Shown: positions 1 to 9,769 of the stretch, in pieces
Layout of the letters: the number at the start of each line of letters is the position of its first letter
Numbering within the stretch: position 1 is the stretch's first letter
Assembly: GCA_964464635.1 (NCBI GenBank)
Contig: CAYXGT010000001.1
Coordinates: 20,024 to 84,023, forward strand
Length of the DNA stretch: 64,000 bases
Direction: 5' to 3'
DNA from: CAYLMG01 sp964464635
GTDB taxonomy: Bacteria; Planctomycetota; Phycisphaerae; Sedimentisphaerales; Anaerobacaceae
Translations under genes and position numbers: made by a program
Notes under the pieces: model-generated
Told to the model about the DNA's origin: nothing
Databases searched by the model: none
Seen by the model: the letters and a program-made list of their open reading frames with translations, nothing else

Positions 1-76
1 TTACTTAAATTGTCTTAAGATTACAATAGACAAAAAATAATGCAGAAATGCTCACTTTGTACCGGGCTGTTTAGTT

Positions 77-742
77 ATGACAGGACAGAAACTAACCGAA
101 ATTTACAATCTGCTTTCAGAGCGCTTCGGCCCTCAGCACTGGTGGCCGGGAGAAACCCCCTTCGAAATAATTATCGGCGCAATACTTACGCAGAACACAA
201 ACTGGTCAAACGTCGAAAAAGCAATCACAAACCTTAAATCTCAAAACCTGCTCTCGCCTGAAAAGCTAATCAGTATAAATACTGAAAGAATGGCCGGGCT
301 TATCCGCCCCGCAGGCTACTTCAATATAAAAGCGAAAAGACTGAAAAACTTTTTGAACTGGCTTACCGAAAATTACCAGGGCCGGCTCGAAAATCTCTAC
401 TCCGTCGATACCGAACAATTAAAACAGCAGCTTCTAAGTATAACCGGAATCGGCGCCGAGACCGCCGACTCGATTCTCTTGTACGCACTTTCAAGACCTG
501 TCTTTGTCGTCGATGCCTACACAGCCCGCATAGCTGTAAGGCACAATCTTATCGAGCCTCCCTTTGATTACTCACAGCTTCAGGAGCTTTTTCAAAATAA
601 CCTGACCGAAGACGTCCGGCTTTTCAATGAATATCACGCGCTGCTGGTAAAACTTGGAAAGGAATACTGCCGCAAGAAACCGAAATGTGCCGGCTGTCCC
701 CTCGAAAAACTGCCCCACAACATCGAAGAGCAATCCTTCTAA
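77..742 (+). CDS. Endonuclease III-like (MagIII-type) DNA glycosylase
   Basis: HhH-GPD base-excision glycosylase, 221 aa. The N-terminal WWPGETPFEIIIGAILTQNT block resembles the COG2231/H. pylori MagIII branch more than true Nth. The helix-hairpin-helix is near residues 121-129 (SITGIGAET) and the catalytic aspartate is about D146 (VVDAYT). The lysine used by bifunctional EndoIII is replaced by Glu (about E128), so a monofunctional glycosylase, perhaps for alkylated purines, is inferred. Three cysteines near 198, 204 and 207 recall the Fe-S loop, but the fourth is absent. It is convergent with the GH51 gene. The family call is confident; the substrate is not. Confidence 0.85.
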   Translation: MTGQKLTEIYNLLSERFGPQHWWPGETPFEIIIGAILTQNTNWSNVEKAITNLKSQNLLSPEKLISINTERMAGLIRPAGYFNIKAKRLKNFLNWLTENYQGRLENLYSVDTEQLKQQLLSITGIGAETADSILLYALSRPVFVVDAYTARIAVRHNLIEPPFDYSQLQELFQNNLTEDVRLFNEYHALLVKLGKEYCRKKPKCAGCPLEKLPHNIEEQSF

Positions 743-778
743 GACAAAGCCGGCACAAAATCATTTATCATTAAAAAC

Positions 779-3196
779 TTATTTTACTTCCAGCGAATAC
801 AAAGTTGCACTCAAGGCAGGTATCGTCAAAGTATCTGAAATTTCTCTTACCGGTTTCTCAACAAAATCTACCTTTCTTGGTTGTCCCGGCTCATTATAAG
901 CCTGCGGGTCATTGCCCGTCATAGTCCACATCCTGCCTTTACCCGTTAACTCGATGTTCTTGATTTCAAGAGGCATCTTCATTTTCAGGTTGGTCGGATT
1001 GACAATGCTGATAGTAAGTTTCTTGCCGTTGGCGCTTAATGCCGCTGCTGCATCTAAGGACAGAGTTTTTCCGCTCACCTCAACAGGTATCGAGCCGTAC
1101 TCCCTGCGATAAAGCCTGAGCACCAGGCCGGTCGTCTCGAATTCCGCCGCCGTCTTGCTGGTTTTAATACAGCCGATGACGTTGACCGTCTGGGCGTAGT
1201 TTGCCATATACATAATGTCACTGTTACGATAGTACTCGTGAAGCCCTTTTGCGATACCGAGCCCGTCCTTGAGAAAATATCGTGTCCCCAGCTCGCCGAA
1301 TACGTGCCGGCCGTACCAGAAATTCCATTCGTCCATCGCAATCCGGATATCCTTGCCTTTCAGCGATTCTATCTCTTGACGATATCTGCGATGTGCGTCA
1401 CTGATTCTCTTTATATTTTCTGCCGGCCAGGCAATATGACCCATAAGGCTCGGCCTTTCCTGGCAGTAAAAATGCTCGCTTATCAAATCCATATGGTCGG
1501 CGCATTTCTCCAGCATCATCTCATCCCACCTGCCGACACTGCCGACCGCAACAAGTTTTATCGACGGGTCCACCTTTTTCATAGCATCTGCGCACTCGTT
1601 ATGCTTGAGAACGTATTCTTCCAGCGGCATATTGCCAAGCTGCCAGTTGCCGTACATCTCGTTGCCCACGCACCAGAACTTGACGCCGAACGGCTTCGCC
1701 GCGCCGTTCGTCGCCCGCAGGTTACCTAACCTGGTATCGGTTGAGCCGTTCGCATATTCGACCTCTTCAGCACTCTGCTCAACACTTCCCAGGCCGGTAT
1801 TAACCGCTATCATAGGTTCGGCGCCGACGATTTTGCAAAACTCTATATACTCGTGCATCCCGAAGTCGTTATGCTCAACACCCGTCCAGGCCGGGTTCTT
1901 GCGGGGCGGCCGCTTGTCACGGTCCGGATTAATGCCGTCACGCCAGTCGTAACCGCTCACGAAATTGCCGCCGGGCCAGCGGTAAACCGGTGAGTTAAGC
2001 TCCTTGAGAAGCGCCAATGTATCCGCACGCATACCCTTGATATTATCTGCAGGCATAATCGAAGCGGTCCCGACCCTGAATGTCCCTTTGCCCGAACCTA
2101 TAATTTCCAGCCTGCCGTTATCGGTAGTTGCTTTTGCGGTAAATTCGAAGCCGGAATTCTTATACTCGTTACTTAAAACATTTATCGTTATCGAATCTCG
2201 TTCGCTTGCCATTTTTCCCCACACAAGGCTGACCTTCACCGAAGCCGCCGATTTGTCACCTGCCAGAACCACCCTGCCGACATATTTTCTGCCTTTGATA
2301 AGAGCAAGCTCTCCCTGAACGATACCAGCAGCCTTGCCCTGTTCGAGAGTAATCTGCGGAGTATGCTCACCGACATAAGAGTTTTCTTTCACCATTTCCA
2401 CACAGCCTTCAGGCCCGATGATTTTCCAGGGCGAATTTCTCATTACCCTGTACGGGTCGCCTGCCTCCGCCCCCGGGTCGAATTGCTCTTCAACCGGGTA
2501 ACAGAACTTCCTGTCCTCGAGCATCTCCGACCAAATGCCGCCGTAAATACATCTGCCGAGATGCTCGATAAACTGACCGTATATATACTTCGATATAGGC
2601 TCGCCTTTCTTGCTCACGTCGATTACCACCTCGGGCTTCAGCTCTGTTTTCGAAAGAAGCGTCAGACTTATATCGTCGAACCACGCCTTGCCCGTCGCTA
2701 AGCCCGAGCCGCCATAGACACAATTTACCTGCACGACATCCATACTGTCACTTTCGAATTCGAGGTTAATCTTGGTCCAGTCGTTGTCGCCTGTAATTGT
2801 ATTCGAGCGGTAATCGGTCCCCTGAATACTCAACTGTGCTCCCCTGCCGCTAACTGTTTTCAGGTTCTCCGTTTTAATCCATCCTGTCAGTCTGTAACGT
2901 GAATAGGGACTTACCGGCACCTCAACACTCCAGCTTGCATCTGCTCCCTCCTCTGAACTTATCATAGCACTTTTCTTTCCCGTCCTTCCAATACTCGCAT
3001 GCTCAAACTCGGCACTGCCGCCCCACCTTCGTCTCCTCCAGCCGTTCGGCCTCGCTCCTCTGCTCTCCTCGAACGATGGATTCCTTACAGGATTCTCAGC
3101 TTTGGCCCCCTGCCCGGAATCGCCCGCTGCCTGACAATTCACAGCAAAGCAGACGATAAATACAAAAACTGAGATTAAGATTATTCGAGCCTTCAT
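779..3196 (-). CDS. Secreted alpha-L-arabinofuranosidase, GH51, with N-terminal CBM
   Basis: This 805-aa exported enzyme should remove arabinofuranosyl side chains from arabinan or arabinoxylan. Residues 1-24 are a signal peptide ending near CQAA. Residues about 36-185 look like a CBM4/9-type jelly roll (NPSFEESRGARPNGW). The GH51 barrel begins near IYGQFIEHLGRCIYGG. The acid/base Glu is in WCVGNEMYGN (about residue 511) and the nucleophile in MDEWNFWYG (about 622). A beta-rich C-terminal domain follows. The start has a good AAGGGG ribosome site, and a consensus-like promoter lies at 3296-3324. The family assignment is secure; preference for polymer or oligomer cannot be read from the sequence. 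Confidence 0.93.
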   Translation of the reverse strand: MKARIILISVFVFIVCFAVNCQAAGDSGQGAKAENPVRNPSFEESRGARPNGWRRRRWGGSAEFEHASIGRTGKKSAMISSEEGADASWSVEVPVSPYSRYRLTGWIKTENLKTVSGRGAQLSIQGTDYRSNTITGDNDWTKINLEFESDSMDVVQVNCVYGGSGLATGKAWFDDISLTLLSKTELKPEVVIDVSKKGEPISKYIYGQFIEHLGRCIYGGIWSEMLEDRKFCYPVEEQFDPGAEAGDPYRVMRNSPWKIIGPEGCVEMVKENSYVGEHTPQITLEQGKAAGIVQGELALIKGRKYVGRVVLAGDKSAASVKVSLVWGKMASERDSITINVLSNEYKNSGFEFTAKATTDNGRLEIIGSGKGTFRVGTASIMPADNIKGMRADTLALLKELNSPVYRWPGGNFVSGYDWRDGINPDRDKRPPRKNPAWTGVEHNDFGMHEYIEFCKIVGAEPMIAVNTGLGSVEQSAEEVEYANGSTDTRLGNLRATNGAAKPFGVKFWCVGNEMYGNWQLGNMPLEEYVLKHNECADAMKKVDPSIKLVAVGSVGRWDEMMLEKCADHMDLISEHFYCQERPSLMGHIAWPAENIKRISDAHRRYRQEIESLKGKDIRIAMDEWNFWYGRHVFGELGTRYFLKDGLGIAKGLHEYYRNSDIMYMANYAQTVNVIGCIKTSKTAAEFETTGLVLRLYRREYGSIPVEVSGKTLSLDAAAALSANGKKLTISIVNPTNLKMKMPLEIKNIELTGKGRMWTMTGNDPQAYNEPGQPRKVDFVEKPVREISDTLTIPALSATLYSLEVK

Positions 3197-3295
3197 AATT
3201 TACCCCTTTCCAAAAAATGAAAACAAAATCAGAACTGTTCTTAAAAACCTGTTTGCAAATAATACCCTGCCTTTTCCCAATTTTAATCAACTATA

Positions 3296-3324
3296 TATAT
3301 AAAGTAAATTTCGCCGTTTGTCAA
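3296..3324 (-). promoter_or_regulatory. Sigma-70-like promoter for the GH51 gene
   Basis: On the minus strand TTGACA (3319-3324) and TATATA (3296-3301) are separated by 17 bp. Transcription would start near 3289, leaving a leader of about 93 nt before the GH51 start codon. Confidence 0.6.
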
Positions 3325-3437
3325 TTCTCTTTTCCTTTGCGTTTAATCATAAATCGCTCATTTGCGAAATTCTGTTTGATAATTTTGTCGCTAAATGTAT
3401 GATATTAATGTGGATTTTAGTAATTGACGGAGAATCA

Positions 3438-4580
3438 ATGAGCAAATTATATCGAAATTTACAGACAAAAATATTATGGCGAAACAGCATAATCTTTCCA
3501 GCTGCCCTCCTCATACTGTTTGTTTATCGAATACCAGAAACGGCGACGCAGGAAAGTATTGCTGGCGAGCAACAGCAAACAACCGCCGAAGAATCCTGGA
3601 CCTTCGTAAGTTTCCCGGACTTTTTCAATTTCGATGTCCCCAATCCCTGGCCGCTCTGGGACGACGCTGTTGACTGGTACCTCAACCAGGTCAAATCCGA
3701 AAATCCGGATTTCGTCCTGATAGCCGGCGACCTGGTTAACGGCCACTGGTGGGACGGCCCGAAGTGCATCGAACAGATGGCCGCTTTATATTATCCCGGC
3801 TGGATTCGACGTATGCAGAAACACGACCTCAAATTCTATGTCGCCGTCGGTGACCATGAGCTCGGTGACGACCCCTGGCCACAGGAAAAACTCGAGCTCG
3901 TACCACATTTTGAGCGGGTCTTTGCACAGCACCTTGCTATGCCGGATAACGGCCCGCAGAACAAAAAGGGTCTGGCTTATTACGTCCTTCACAAAAATAT
4001 GCTCTTAATAACAGTGGAAACTTTCGAGCTGCAGGATGATAAGCTGCATACAGACGTCCTCGGCGAACAGCTCGAGTGGTTAAAAGATGTGCTGGTAGAA
4101 CACAAAGACGTCAGACACATCATCGTTCAGGGCCATGTCCCTGTTTTCGGTAATCCCGAAAGCCGCTCATCAAGCCGGCTGATGCTCGAAGGAGCAAAGA
4201 CAAGCCGGTTCTGGAAGGTTATCAAAGATGCTGGCGTTGACCTGTACCTCTGCGGAGAGTTTCACGCCGTCACAGCCGAAGAATCAGACGGAATCTGGCA
4301 AATCGTGCACGGCTCATCCTGGGGACGTCAGATTGTAAACACGCAGGACTACCTTGTCTGCACAGTTTTTCCCGACAGTCTGCACCTCGAAATGAAAAGC
4401 ATACCAATACAGGCCAAAGGCGGCTATATGTGGAACCTTCATAAGGACAAAGGCCCCAGAGAAATCGTGGAAATACCGCAACAAGCCAGACAGCAAGGCC
4501 CAAAGACAACAGGAACTCTGATAATTCAAAAATCCGAAAGCGGCAAAAAATACCTGAACCGCACCGGCGTCTTTCAGTAA
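3438..4580 (+). CDS. Membrane-anchored calcineurin-like metallophosphoesterase
   Basis: Likely 380 aa. The start at 3438 is chosen because GGAGA precedes this ATG, while the frame upstream reads through A/T-rich non-coding DNA. An N-terminal hydrophobic segment (about 15-32) suggests a signal anchor. Metal-site motifs are recognisable but modified: AGDLVNG (about D98), VGDHELG (about 139) where the family usually has GNHD/E, GHVPVFG (about H233) and CGEFHA (about H275) where GHxH is usual. Substrate unknown; phosphodiester or phosphomonoester hydrolysis is inferred from the fold. The next gene starts about 80 bp downstream on the same strand. Confidence 0.75.
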   Translation: MSKLYRNLQTKILWRNSIIFPAALLILFVYRIPETATQESIAGEQQQTTAEESWTFVSFPDFFNFDVPNPWPLWDDAVDWYLNQVKSENPDFVLIAGDLVNGHWWDGPKCIEQMAALYYPGWIRRMQKHDLKFYVAVGDHELGDDPWPQEKLELVPHFERVFAQHLAMPDNGPQNKKGLAYYVLHKNMLLITVETFELQDDKLHTDVLGEQLEWLKDVLVEHKDVRHIIVQGHVPVFGNPESRSSSRLMLEGAKTSRFWKVIKDAGVDLYLCGEFHAVTAEESDGIWQIVHGSSWGRQIVNTQDYLVCTVFPDSLHLEMKSIPIQAKGGYMWNLHKDKGPREIVEIPQQARQQGPKTTGTLIIQKSESGKKYLNRTGVFQ

Positions 4581-4659
4581 AATCGATAGCTCCTTTATGC
4601 AAGATACCTTGCTGCTGGATGAGATGCCGGGATTGAGTGGCTTAATGAAAGGAAAAATT

Positions 4660-5211
4660 ATGAAAACAATTCGACAGATTGGCTCGCTTGCTTTTGTGGC
4701 AGGTTTGTTCGTTACCATTTTCGCAGGGCTCCCCTGGCACGTGCTTACAGCCGATGACCCGCCTGTGCCCTGGTGGCTGCGGATAGCAATCTTCGCTCTC
4801 TTAGGCGGCATCCTCGTAGTCCTGGTGACATTGGCCATCGAGCAGAGAAAATTCAAAACAGCGGCAGAGCTGCCCCCTGCCGAAACTGAGACAAAAGTTA
4901 TTCTGCTGAATTCCGACCAGGTGCCCGGCCGACAGGCAAAGAAAATTCTCGGCCTTGTCCAGGGACATACAGTTTTTGCTATCTGGCTCGGCAAAGACCT
5001 GTCCGCCATTGTCAGGCTTATCCTCGGCGGTGAGCTGACCGAATATACCGAGATGATGGGAAATGCACGAGAGGTAGCTACAAACAGGATGATAGACGAG
5101 GCCGGAAAATTGGGTGCCGATGCGATAATCAACGTTCGCTATATGACAACCTCTGTCATCGGAAGCGCTGCTGAGCTCTTGGTTTACGGCACCGCCGTCA
5201 AGCTCGACTAA
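4660..5211 (+). CDS. YbjQ/UPF0145-family protein with N-terminal membrane hairpin
   Basis: 183 aa from the ATG at 4660, chosen for the AAAGGA ribosome site. Two transmembrane helices occupy about residues 7-27 and 40-60. The C-terminal about 105 residues match the YbjQ (PF01906, 'putative heavy-metal-binding') family: VPGRQAKKILGLVQG, the EMMGNAREVATNRM helix, and the GADAIINVRY strand. YbjQ proteins form pentameric rings in known structures, but their function is unsettled. Fusion to two TM helices would tether such a ring to the inner membrane. A strong hairpin terminator follows at 5213-5251. Confidence 0.8.
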   Translation: MKTIRQIGSLAFVAGLFVTIFAGLPWHVLTADDPPVPWWLRIAIFALLGGILVVLVTLAIEQRKFKTAAELPPAETETKVILLNSDQVPGRQAKKILGLVQGHTVFAIWLGKDLSAIVRLILGGELTEYTEMMGNAREVATNRMIDEAGKLGADAIINVRYMTTSVIGSAAELLVYGTAVKLD

Positions 5212-5212
5212 T

Positions 5213-5251
5213 AAAGAACCACAAGTTAAAATTAACGGTTCTTTACTTTTT
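5213..5251 (+). terminator. Rho-independent terminator after the YbjQ-like gene
   Basis: AAAGAACC (5213-5220) pairs with GGTTCTTT (5237-5244) and is followed by ACTTTTT. The GH2 ribosome site lies immediately beyond. Confidence 0.7.
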
Positions 5252-5265
5252 GGAGAAAAAGGTCG

Positions 5266-7794
5266 ATGACTAAAATATCTCTGGATTTAACAGGCGAATG
5301 GCAGTTCAAGGAATTCCCCGTCTCCGCTCGCAGAATGCGCGAGCTTAATGAATCCGGCTGGCACGACTGCATTGTCCCCGGCTCAATCTACAACAGCTTA
5401 ATACAGGCCGGCCTTATAAATGAGTCTGAACTTCATGCAAATCCGAAGAATTTTACCGGCATAAGCGAAAAGCCCTGGGTCTATCGAAAAATCTTCGATG
5501 TCCCCGAAGAAATTCTGCAGGCTGACAGAATCGAGCTTGTCTTTGACGGCCTTGACACCCTGACAAACATCTGGCTCAACGAAAAGCTCATCGCAAAAAC
5601 ATCGAATATGTTCATCGGCTATAGATTCGACGTTACAAAACTTCTGAAATCAAAAGCGAACAGCCTCGTCGTCAAATTCGAGCCTGCGGAAGAATATGCA
5701 AAAAACCTTATGAACCGCCACACTAAATTCAAGGAAACCGATTTTCTAAATCCCCACCGCGTCTATATCAGAAAGGCCCAGTACCAGTTCGGCTGGGACT
5801 TCTGCCCGCCACTTGCCGGCTGCGGAATATGGCAGAGTGTCAGGCTCGAAGCTATAAAAAAAGCAAGAATTGATGACATCCACATCACAACCATCGATTG
5901 TAATAAGGAAATCGCCGACATAAAAATCGCAATAAAGCTCGATACAATCTCGAACGAAGATTTTTCCTGCAAACTGAATATCACCGACGACGAAGGAAAA
6001 ATAGAGCAAATCCTTGATTTCAAAGCCGGCGAAGACTTTTACTCGACCGTTATTCGAATCAATAATCCAAAACTCTGGTCACCTGCCGGCTACGGCAAGC
6101 CCAACCTCTACAAAATAAATACAGAGCTGCTCTGCAGCGGACAAACAATCGACAGCCGATGGTCAACCTTCGGAATAAGAGTAGTAAAACTGAACTGCTC
6201 GGAGAAAGAGCGAAAATTTCAGTTTGAGATAAACGGCCAGCCCGTTTATGTCAAAGGCGCCAACTGGGTTCCGCCCACGCTTTTTGCCGGCTCGGTGACA
6301 GAAGGTGATTACGAGAACCTTTTGTCTGCCGCTGCCGACGCAAATATCAATATGCTCAGGGTCTGGGGCGGCGGATATTACGAAACCGAAAAATTCTACC
6401 AGCTCTGTGATAAGCTCGGCATTATGGTCTGGCAGGACTTTATGTTCGCCTGCGGCTATTATCCCGACAGAGAATGGTTTTTGAAAGATGTCGAAGCCGA
6501 AGCCGTCTCAATAATAAAAAGGCTCAGAAACCATCCCTGTGTAACCATCTGGTGCGGGAACAACGAAATAGACAGAATGCACTATAAAAATGAGATGGGA
6601 AAGAAAAGAAAATTTTACGGCAAGGTAATCTTTCACAAGCTTCTTTCCCGGCTTGTCGGCGAGCTCGACCCCGCAATTGCCTACATCCCCACAACACCTT
6701 TCGGCGACAAGGACAGCTTAAAAAACGACAGAACACTGACGACACACCAGTGGGACATATGGTCGGGGCAAAAAGCAGTTCGCGAATACAGATGCCCTCC
6801 CGAAGATATACCATCATTTGTCACTGAGTTCGGCATGCAGTCGATGCCCTCGTTCGAAACGATTGAAAGACTCTGCGCGCCCCGGACGCCTCGTCTCGGC
6901 AGCTACCGAATCGAAAAACACAATTATCAAATTGACGGCAACAGCCGACTCTATCGATACGCCGCCGACCTTTTCGGCCCGGTCGAGAACACCGAAAAAT
7001 TTACATATTATTCTCAAATAGCACAGGCAAGAGCGGCGAAAACCTACGTTGAACATCTCAGGGCCAACAATAACAAAAATTCCGGCGTACTATTCTGGCA
7101 ATTTAACGACTGCTGGCCGGCAATAACCTGGTCCGCAATAGACTTTTACAAAAATCCAAAAGCACTTTACTATTATGCAAAACGCTTTTTCGCAAAAGTG
7201 CTTGTTACAACTCTATTGGAATCCGATACAACAAAATTCAATCAATATCAGCCCCTGAATCCATCAAAAGCTATGGTTATAAACGACACCAACCAGCCGA
7301 TAACCGCCACACTTAAATGCGCCCTGACCGGCCTTGATGGAAACATCATCGACGATATCACTTTCCCTTTAACCGTCGCACCATTCAGCACTTCGGTGAC
7401 AATTAATCTGCCGAGAATATTCACCTTCCCTGAAAATCCGGAAAAAACCGCGCTGCATCTGCTTGTGGAAAAAGAAGGAGTGAAAATCGCTGAAAATCTT
7501 CTTCTCTACCTGCCGGACAAATTCATTGGCTGGCCGAACGTCACAATAGAAAATCAAATCACCAGAATAACCGACAGCCTCTGGAAAATAAACTTAAAAT
7601 CAAACGCCGTCGCTAAAGATGTGCAAATAAAAACTGCACCAAACGTTTGGTGCAGTGACAACTTCATTGACTTATTGCCGGGCAGCGAAACTGAAATAAA
7701 CCTGAATTGCCCTCTGAAAAATATTCAGCTGCAGTCTCTGCTGCAACTTCGAGCGGTCAACACAATCACCCAACAAAAACTTCCATTGGGGTGA
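5266..7794 (+). CDS. Beta-mannosidase, GH2 (cytoplasmic)
   Basis: An 842-aa retaining exo-beta-mannosidase of the MANBA/Mm2 type. It should release mannose from the non-reducing ends of mannan or N-glycan-derived oligosaccharides. Domain order: jelly roll (about 1-190), Ig-like (about 195-300), TIM barrel (about 300-640) and C-terminal beta domains. The acid/base is Glu434 in WCGNNEID and the nucleophile Glu520 in TEFGMQS. There is no signal peptide, so it probably acts on imported oligosaccharides. A GGAGAA ribosome site precedes the start. A perfect 24-bp palindrome lies inside the 3' part at 7633-7656. Confidence 0.92.
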   Translation: MTKISLDLTGEWQFKEFPVSARRMRELNESGWHDCIVPGSIYNSLIQAGLINESELHANPKNFTGISEKPWVYRKIFDVPEEILQADRIELVFDGLDTLTNIWLNEKLIAKTSNMFIGYRFDVTKLLKSKANSLVVKFEPAEEYAKNLMNRHTKFKETDFLNPHRVYIRKAQYQFGWDFCPPLAGCGIWQSVRLEAIKKARIDDIHITTIDCNKEIADIKIAIKLDTISNEDFSCKLNITDDEGKIEQILDFKAGEDFYSTVIRINNPKLWSPAGYGKPNLYKINTELLCSGQTIDSRWSTFGIRVVKLNCSEKERKFQFEINGQPVYVKGANWVPPTLFAGSVTEGDYENLLSAAADANINMLRVWGGGYYETEKFYQLCDKLGIMVWQDFMFACGYYPDREWFLKDVEAEAVSIIKRLRNHPCVTIWCGNNEIDRMHYKNEMGKKRKFYGKVIFHKLLSRLVGELDPAIAYIPTTPFGDKDSLKNDRTLTTHQWDIWSGQKAVREYRCPPEDIPSFVTEFGMQSMPSFETIERLCAPRTPRLGSYRIEKHNYQIDGNSRLYRYAADLFGPVENTEKFTYYSQIAQARAAKTYVEHLRANNNKNSGVLFWQFNDCWPAITWSAIDFYKNPKALYYYAKRFFAKVLVTTLLESDTTKFNQYQPLNPSKAMVINDTNQPITATLKCALTGLDGNIIDDITFPLTVAPFSTSVTINLPRIFTFPENPEKTALHLLVEKEGVKIAENLLLYLPDKFIGWPNVTIENQITRITDSLWKINLKSNAVAKDVQIKTAPNVWCSDNFIDLLPGSETEINLNCPLKNIQLQSLLQLRAVNTITQQKLPLG

Positions 7795-7800
7795 GCGCAA

Positions 7801-9690
7801 TCAATTCCTCTGCATCTGCCGCTCCATTATCTGGCGTATCCTCCTCAAACGCTCATTCTCTTCAACTCCCGCCTTTGGTTGAGTAATAACCTGTCGTCTG
7901 CTTCTGGATTTTATATCAGTCCATGGCCTCAAAGGCTCTTTTGTCTCTTTTTCTGATTGCCTGACTTCACTAAACGAAATTCGCAGCTCTGTAGGCCAGT
8001 AATCCTGTTTAATCGGCATCCGGTAAATTTGGCCACCGTCATAACTGTAAAGCATCTCCGTATAATATCTCTCGTACAGATTTGCTCTGCCGGCCCAGTC
8101 GTTCACATCCACAACATCAATCAAAATAGCATCGGTCGAATAATCAACTACCCTGGGGCTGACAACAGTTGCACTCAGATATGTGCCGGCCAATTCCGAG
8201 GTTAGTTCAGTTTCTTCAATCTCGCTCTTCGCAAGCTTTACAGATTTGCCAATTTTTTCTCCAGGCTTGACCATAAAATCCTTGGTATACCAGTAACCCA
8301 ATGTCTTGCGGCATACAGTCACCGTCACAGCCTTTTCCGCCTTTTGAACATCCCGTGCAAAAAAATAAAGCCTGCCCGGAACCGACAGCACATCCTCAGG
8401 CTCCGCATAATTGCTCCACAAAATAACGGTGTTCCTCTTCGGGTCATTTGCATTAGCGAACCTCTCAGTACCGGCTATGGGATTGAATGCTCCAACGCGA
8501 ATCCGATAGCGATATTTCTTTTTCTGCTCAATAGTATCATCGAATGCCCAAACCAACAGCGGCTCTTGCCGCCCGGATAAATCGGTATTTTCAGTAATCA
8601 AAAGCCTTTTAAGCTCTTCGGAAAGCGCATTAATCGACTCTGCAATTTCCCTCATCTTCGTAGCTGTTGCCTGGTCAGTCGCACCGCCAATTCTATAACC
8701 TCGTCTTGCTATTTCCTCTGCAAGAGCCGCATTATCGGTGCCCCTCGCCGCCGTTTTTCTGCGCGCCGGCTCATTAGTACGGCTTTCGATTTGCTCAAGA
8801 CGCTTCAGCTCTTCCTGATATCTCTTGTATCTGCTGTGCAGTGATGGAGGAAACCATTGTTCATCCGACGAAGCTATCCGGTATGCCTCAGGCTGAATCA
8901 AATCAGCCTGTACCTGCTCATCCTTAAAATCAAGCAGCCTGACTTTAATCCCGCCCGGAGGTAAATTCTGCACATTTTCTATAATTTCAAACATCCCTTT
9001 TCGGCTGTCTATCCTGCTGCGAGGCACATCCTCCCAGTCGCTCCAGCTGCCGTCGGCGAGCTGCTCTTTTCTCTGCAGTTGAACTGCGGCAAAAACAGGC
9101 TTTCCAAATGACATATCTCGCCACTCAGGCTTGATGCCGGAGCCGGCAAAACTCTCCTTAAAACGCCGATAAAGCTCCTGAATATCAATCCTCGCCTCTA
9201 CCGTAACCAAATCAAGGTCGTTAGGTTCGGAATTAAGCTGACGGTACACATTATCTTCACTAATCGTACCCATTGGCAAATAAGCCACCGCACTCAAAAC
9301 ATCAACCGCCGCATCGCTTACCAGCACCATCTCGGGAAGCTCATATTTAGGCTGAACTCCAACATCTTTCAAGTTCGGCGGAATCGGCGGATATACATTC
9401 ATCCTTACATCAATCGATGATGCCATAAGCCTGTTAAAATCTTCTTCCTTGGACTCATAAGGCCCAGTTACACTGGGTTCCCTCTTTAGCCTGTACTCCA
9501 GCTCACTGGCTTTCTTGTCGTATATATACTCGTCAATTTCCGACGGCGTAAATTCCCTGTTATCGTACGTAACTTTTGTCGGGCTGAAAATTACAAACAC
9601 AACCGAAAGAAACACGCAAATCACGCCGACGACAGCCAGAACAATCTTCTCCACATGCTCTTCAAAAAAGTTGCTTTCTCTTTTAATCAT
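7801..9690 (-). CDS. Membrane-anchored protein of the PilM cluster, unknown function
   Basis: 629 aa, function not recognised. A short cytoplasmic N-terminus (NFFEEHVEKIVLA) leads into one transmembrane helix at about 15-37. The rest is a large extracytoplasmic region with a charged, probably coiled segment near residues 290-370 (many K/E/R, RYKRYQEELKRLEQIE). It is the last gene after the PilM fusion and another one-TM protein on the same strand. The shared topology, TM helix at the N-terminus and soluble domain outside, suits a PilN/PilO/PilP- or GspL/M-like inner-membrane platform part. That is inference from position and topology; no conserved motif was seen. Confidence 0.75.
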   Translation of the reverse strand: MIKRESNFFEEHVEKIVLAVVGVICVFLSVVFVIFSPTKVTYDNREFTPSEIDEYIYDKKASELEYRLKREPSVTGPYESKEEDFNRLMASSIDVRMNVYPPIPPNLKDVGVQPKYELPEMVLVSDAAVDVLSAVAYLPMGTISEDNVYRQLNSEPNDLDLVTVEARIDIQELYRRFKESFAGSGIKPEWRDMSFGKPVFAAVQLQRKEQLADGSWSDWEDVPRSRIDSRKGMFEIIENVQNLPPGGIKVRLLDFKDEQVQADLIQPEAYRIASSDEQWFPPSLHSRYKRYQEELKRLEQIESRTNEPARRKTAARGTDNAALAEEIARRGYRIGGATDQATATKMREIAESINALSEELKRLLITENTDLSGRQEPLLVWAFDDTIEQKKKYRYRIRVGAFNPIAGTERFANANDPKRNTVILWSNYAEPEDVLSVPGRLYFFARDVQKAEKAVTVTVCRKTLGYWYTKDFMVKPGEKIGKSVKLAKSEIEETELTSELAGTYLSATVVSPRVVDYSTDAILIDVVDVNDWAGRANLYERYYTEMLYSYDGGQIYRMPIKQDYWPTELRISFSEVRQSEKETKEPLRPWTDIKSRSRRQVITQPKAGVEENERLRRIRQIMERQMQRN

Positions 9691-9769
9691 TTTGTATCTC
9701 TCACGTATCGAGCCTTACTTCTTTTCCAGCATTACACTTCAATCCCGCGACGCCGCCAATCCAAAAAAA

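Noticed and set aside
1238..1729. Long plus-strand frame opposite the GH51 gene
   Set aside because: It is antisense to conserved catalytic sequence and is a shadow of GC-biased codons.
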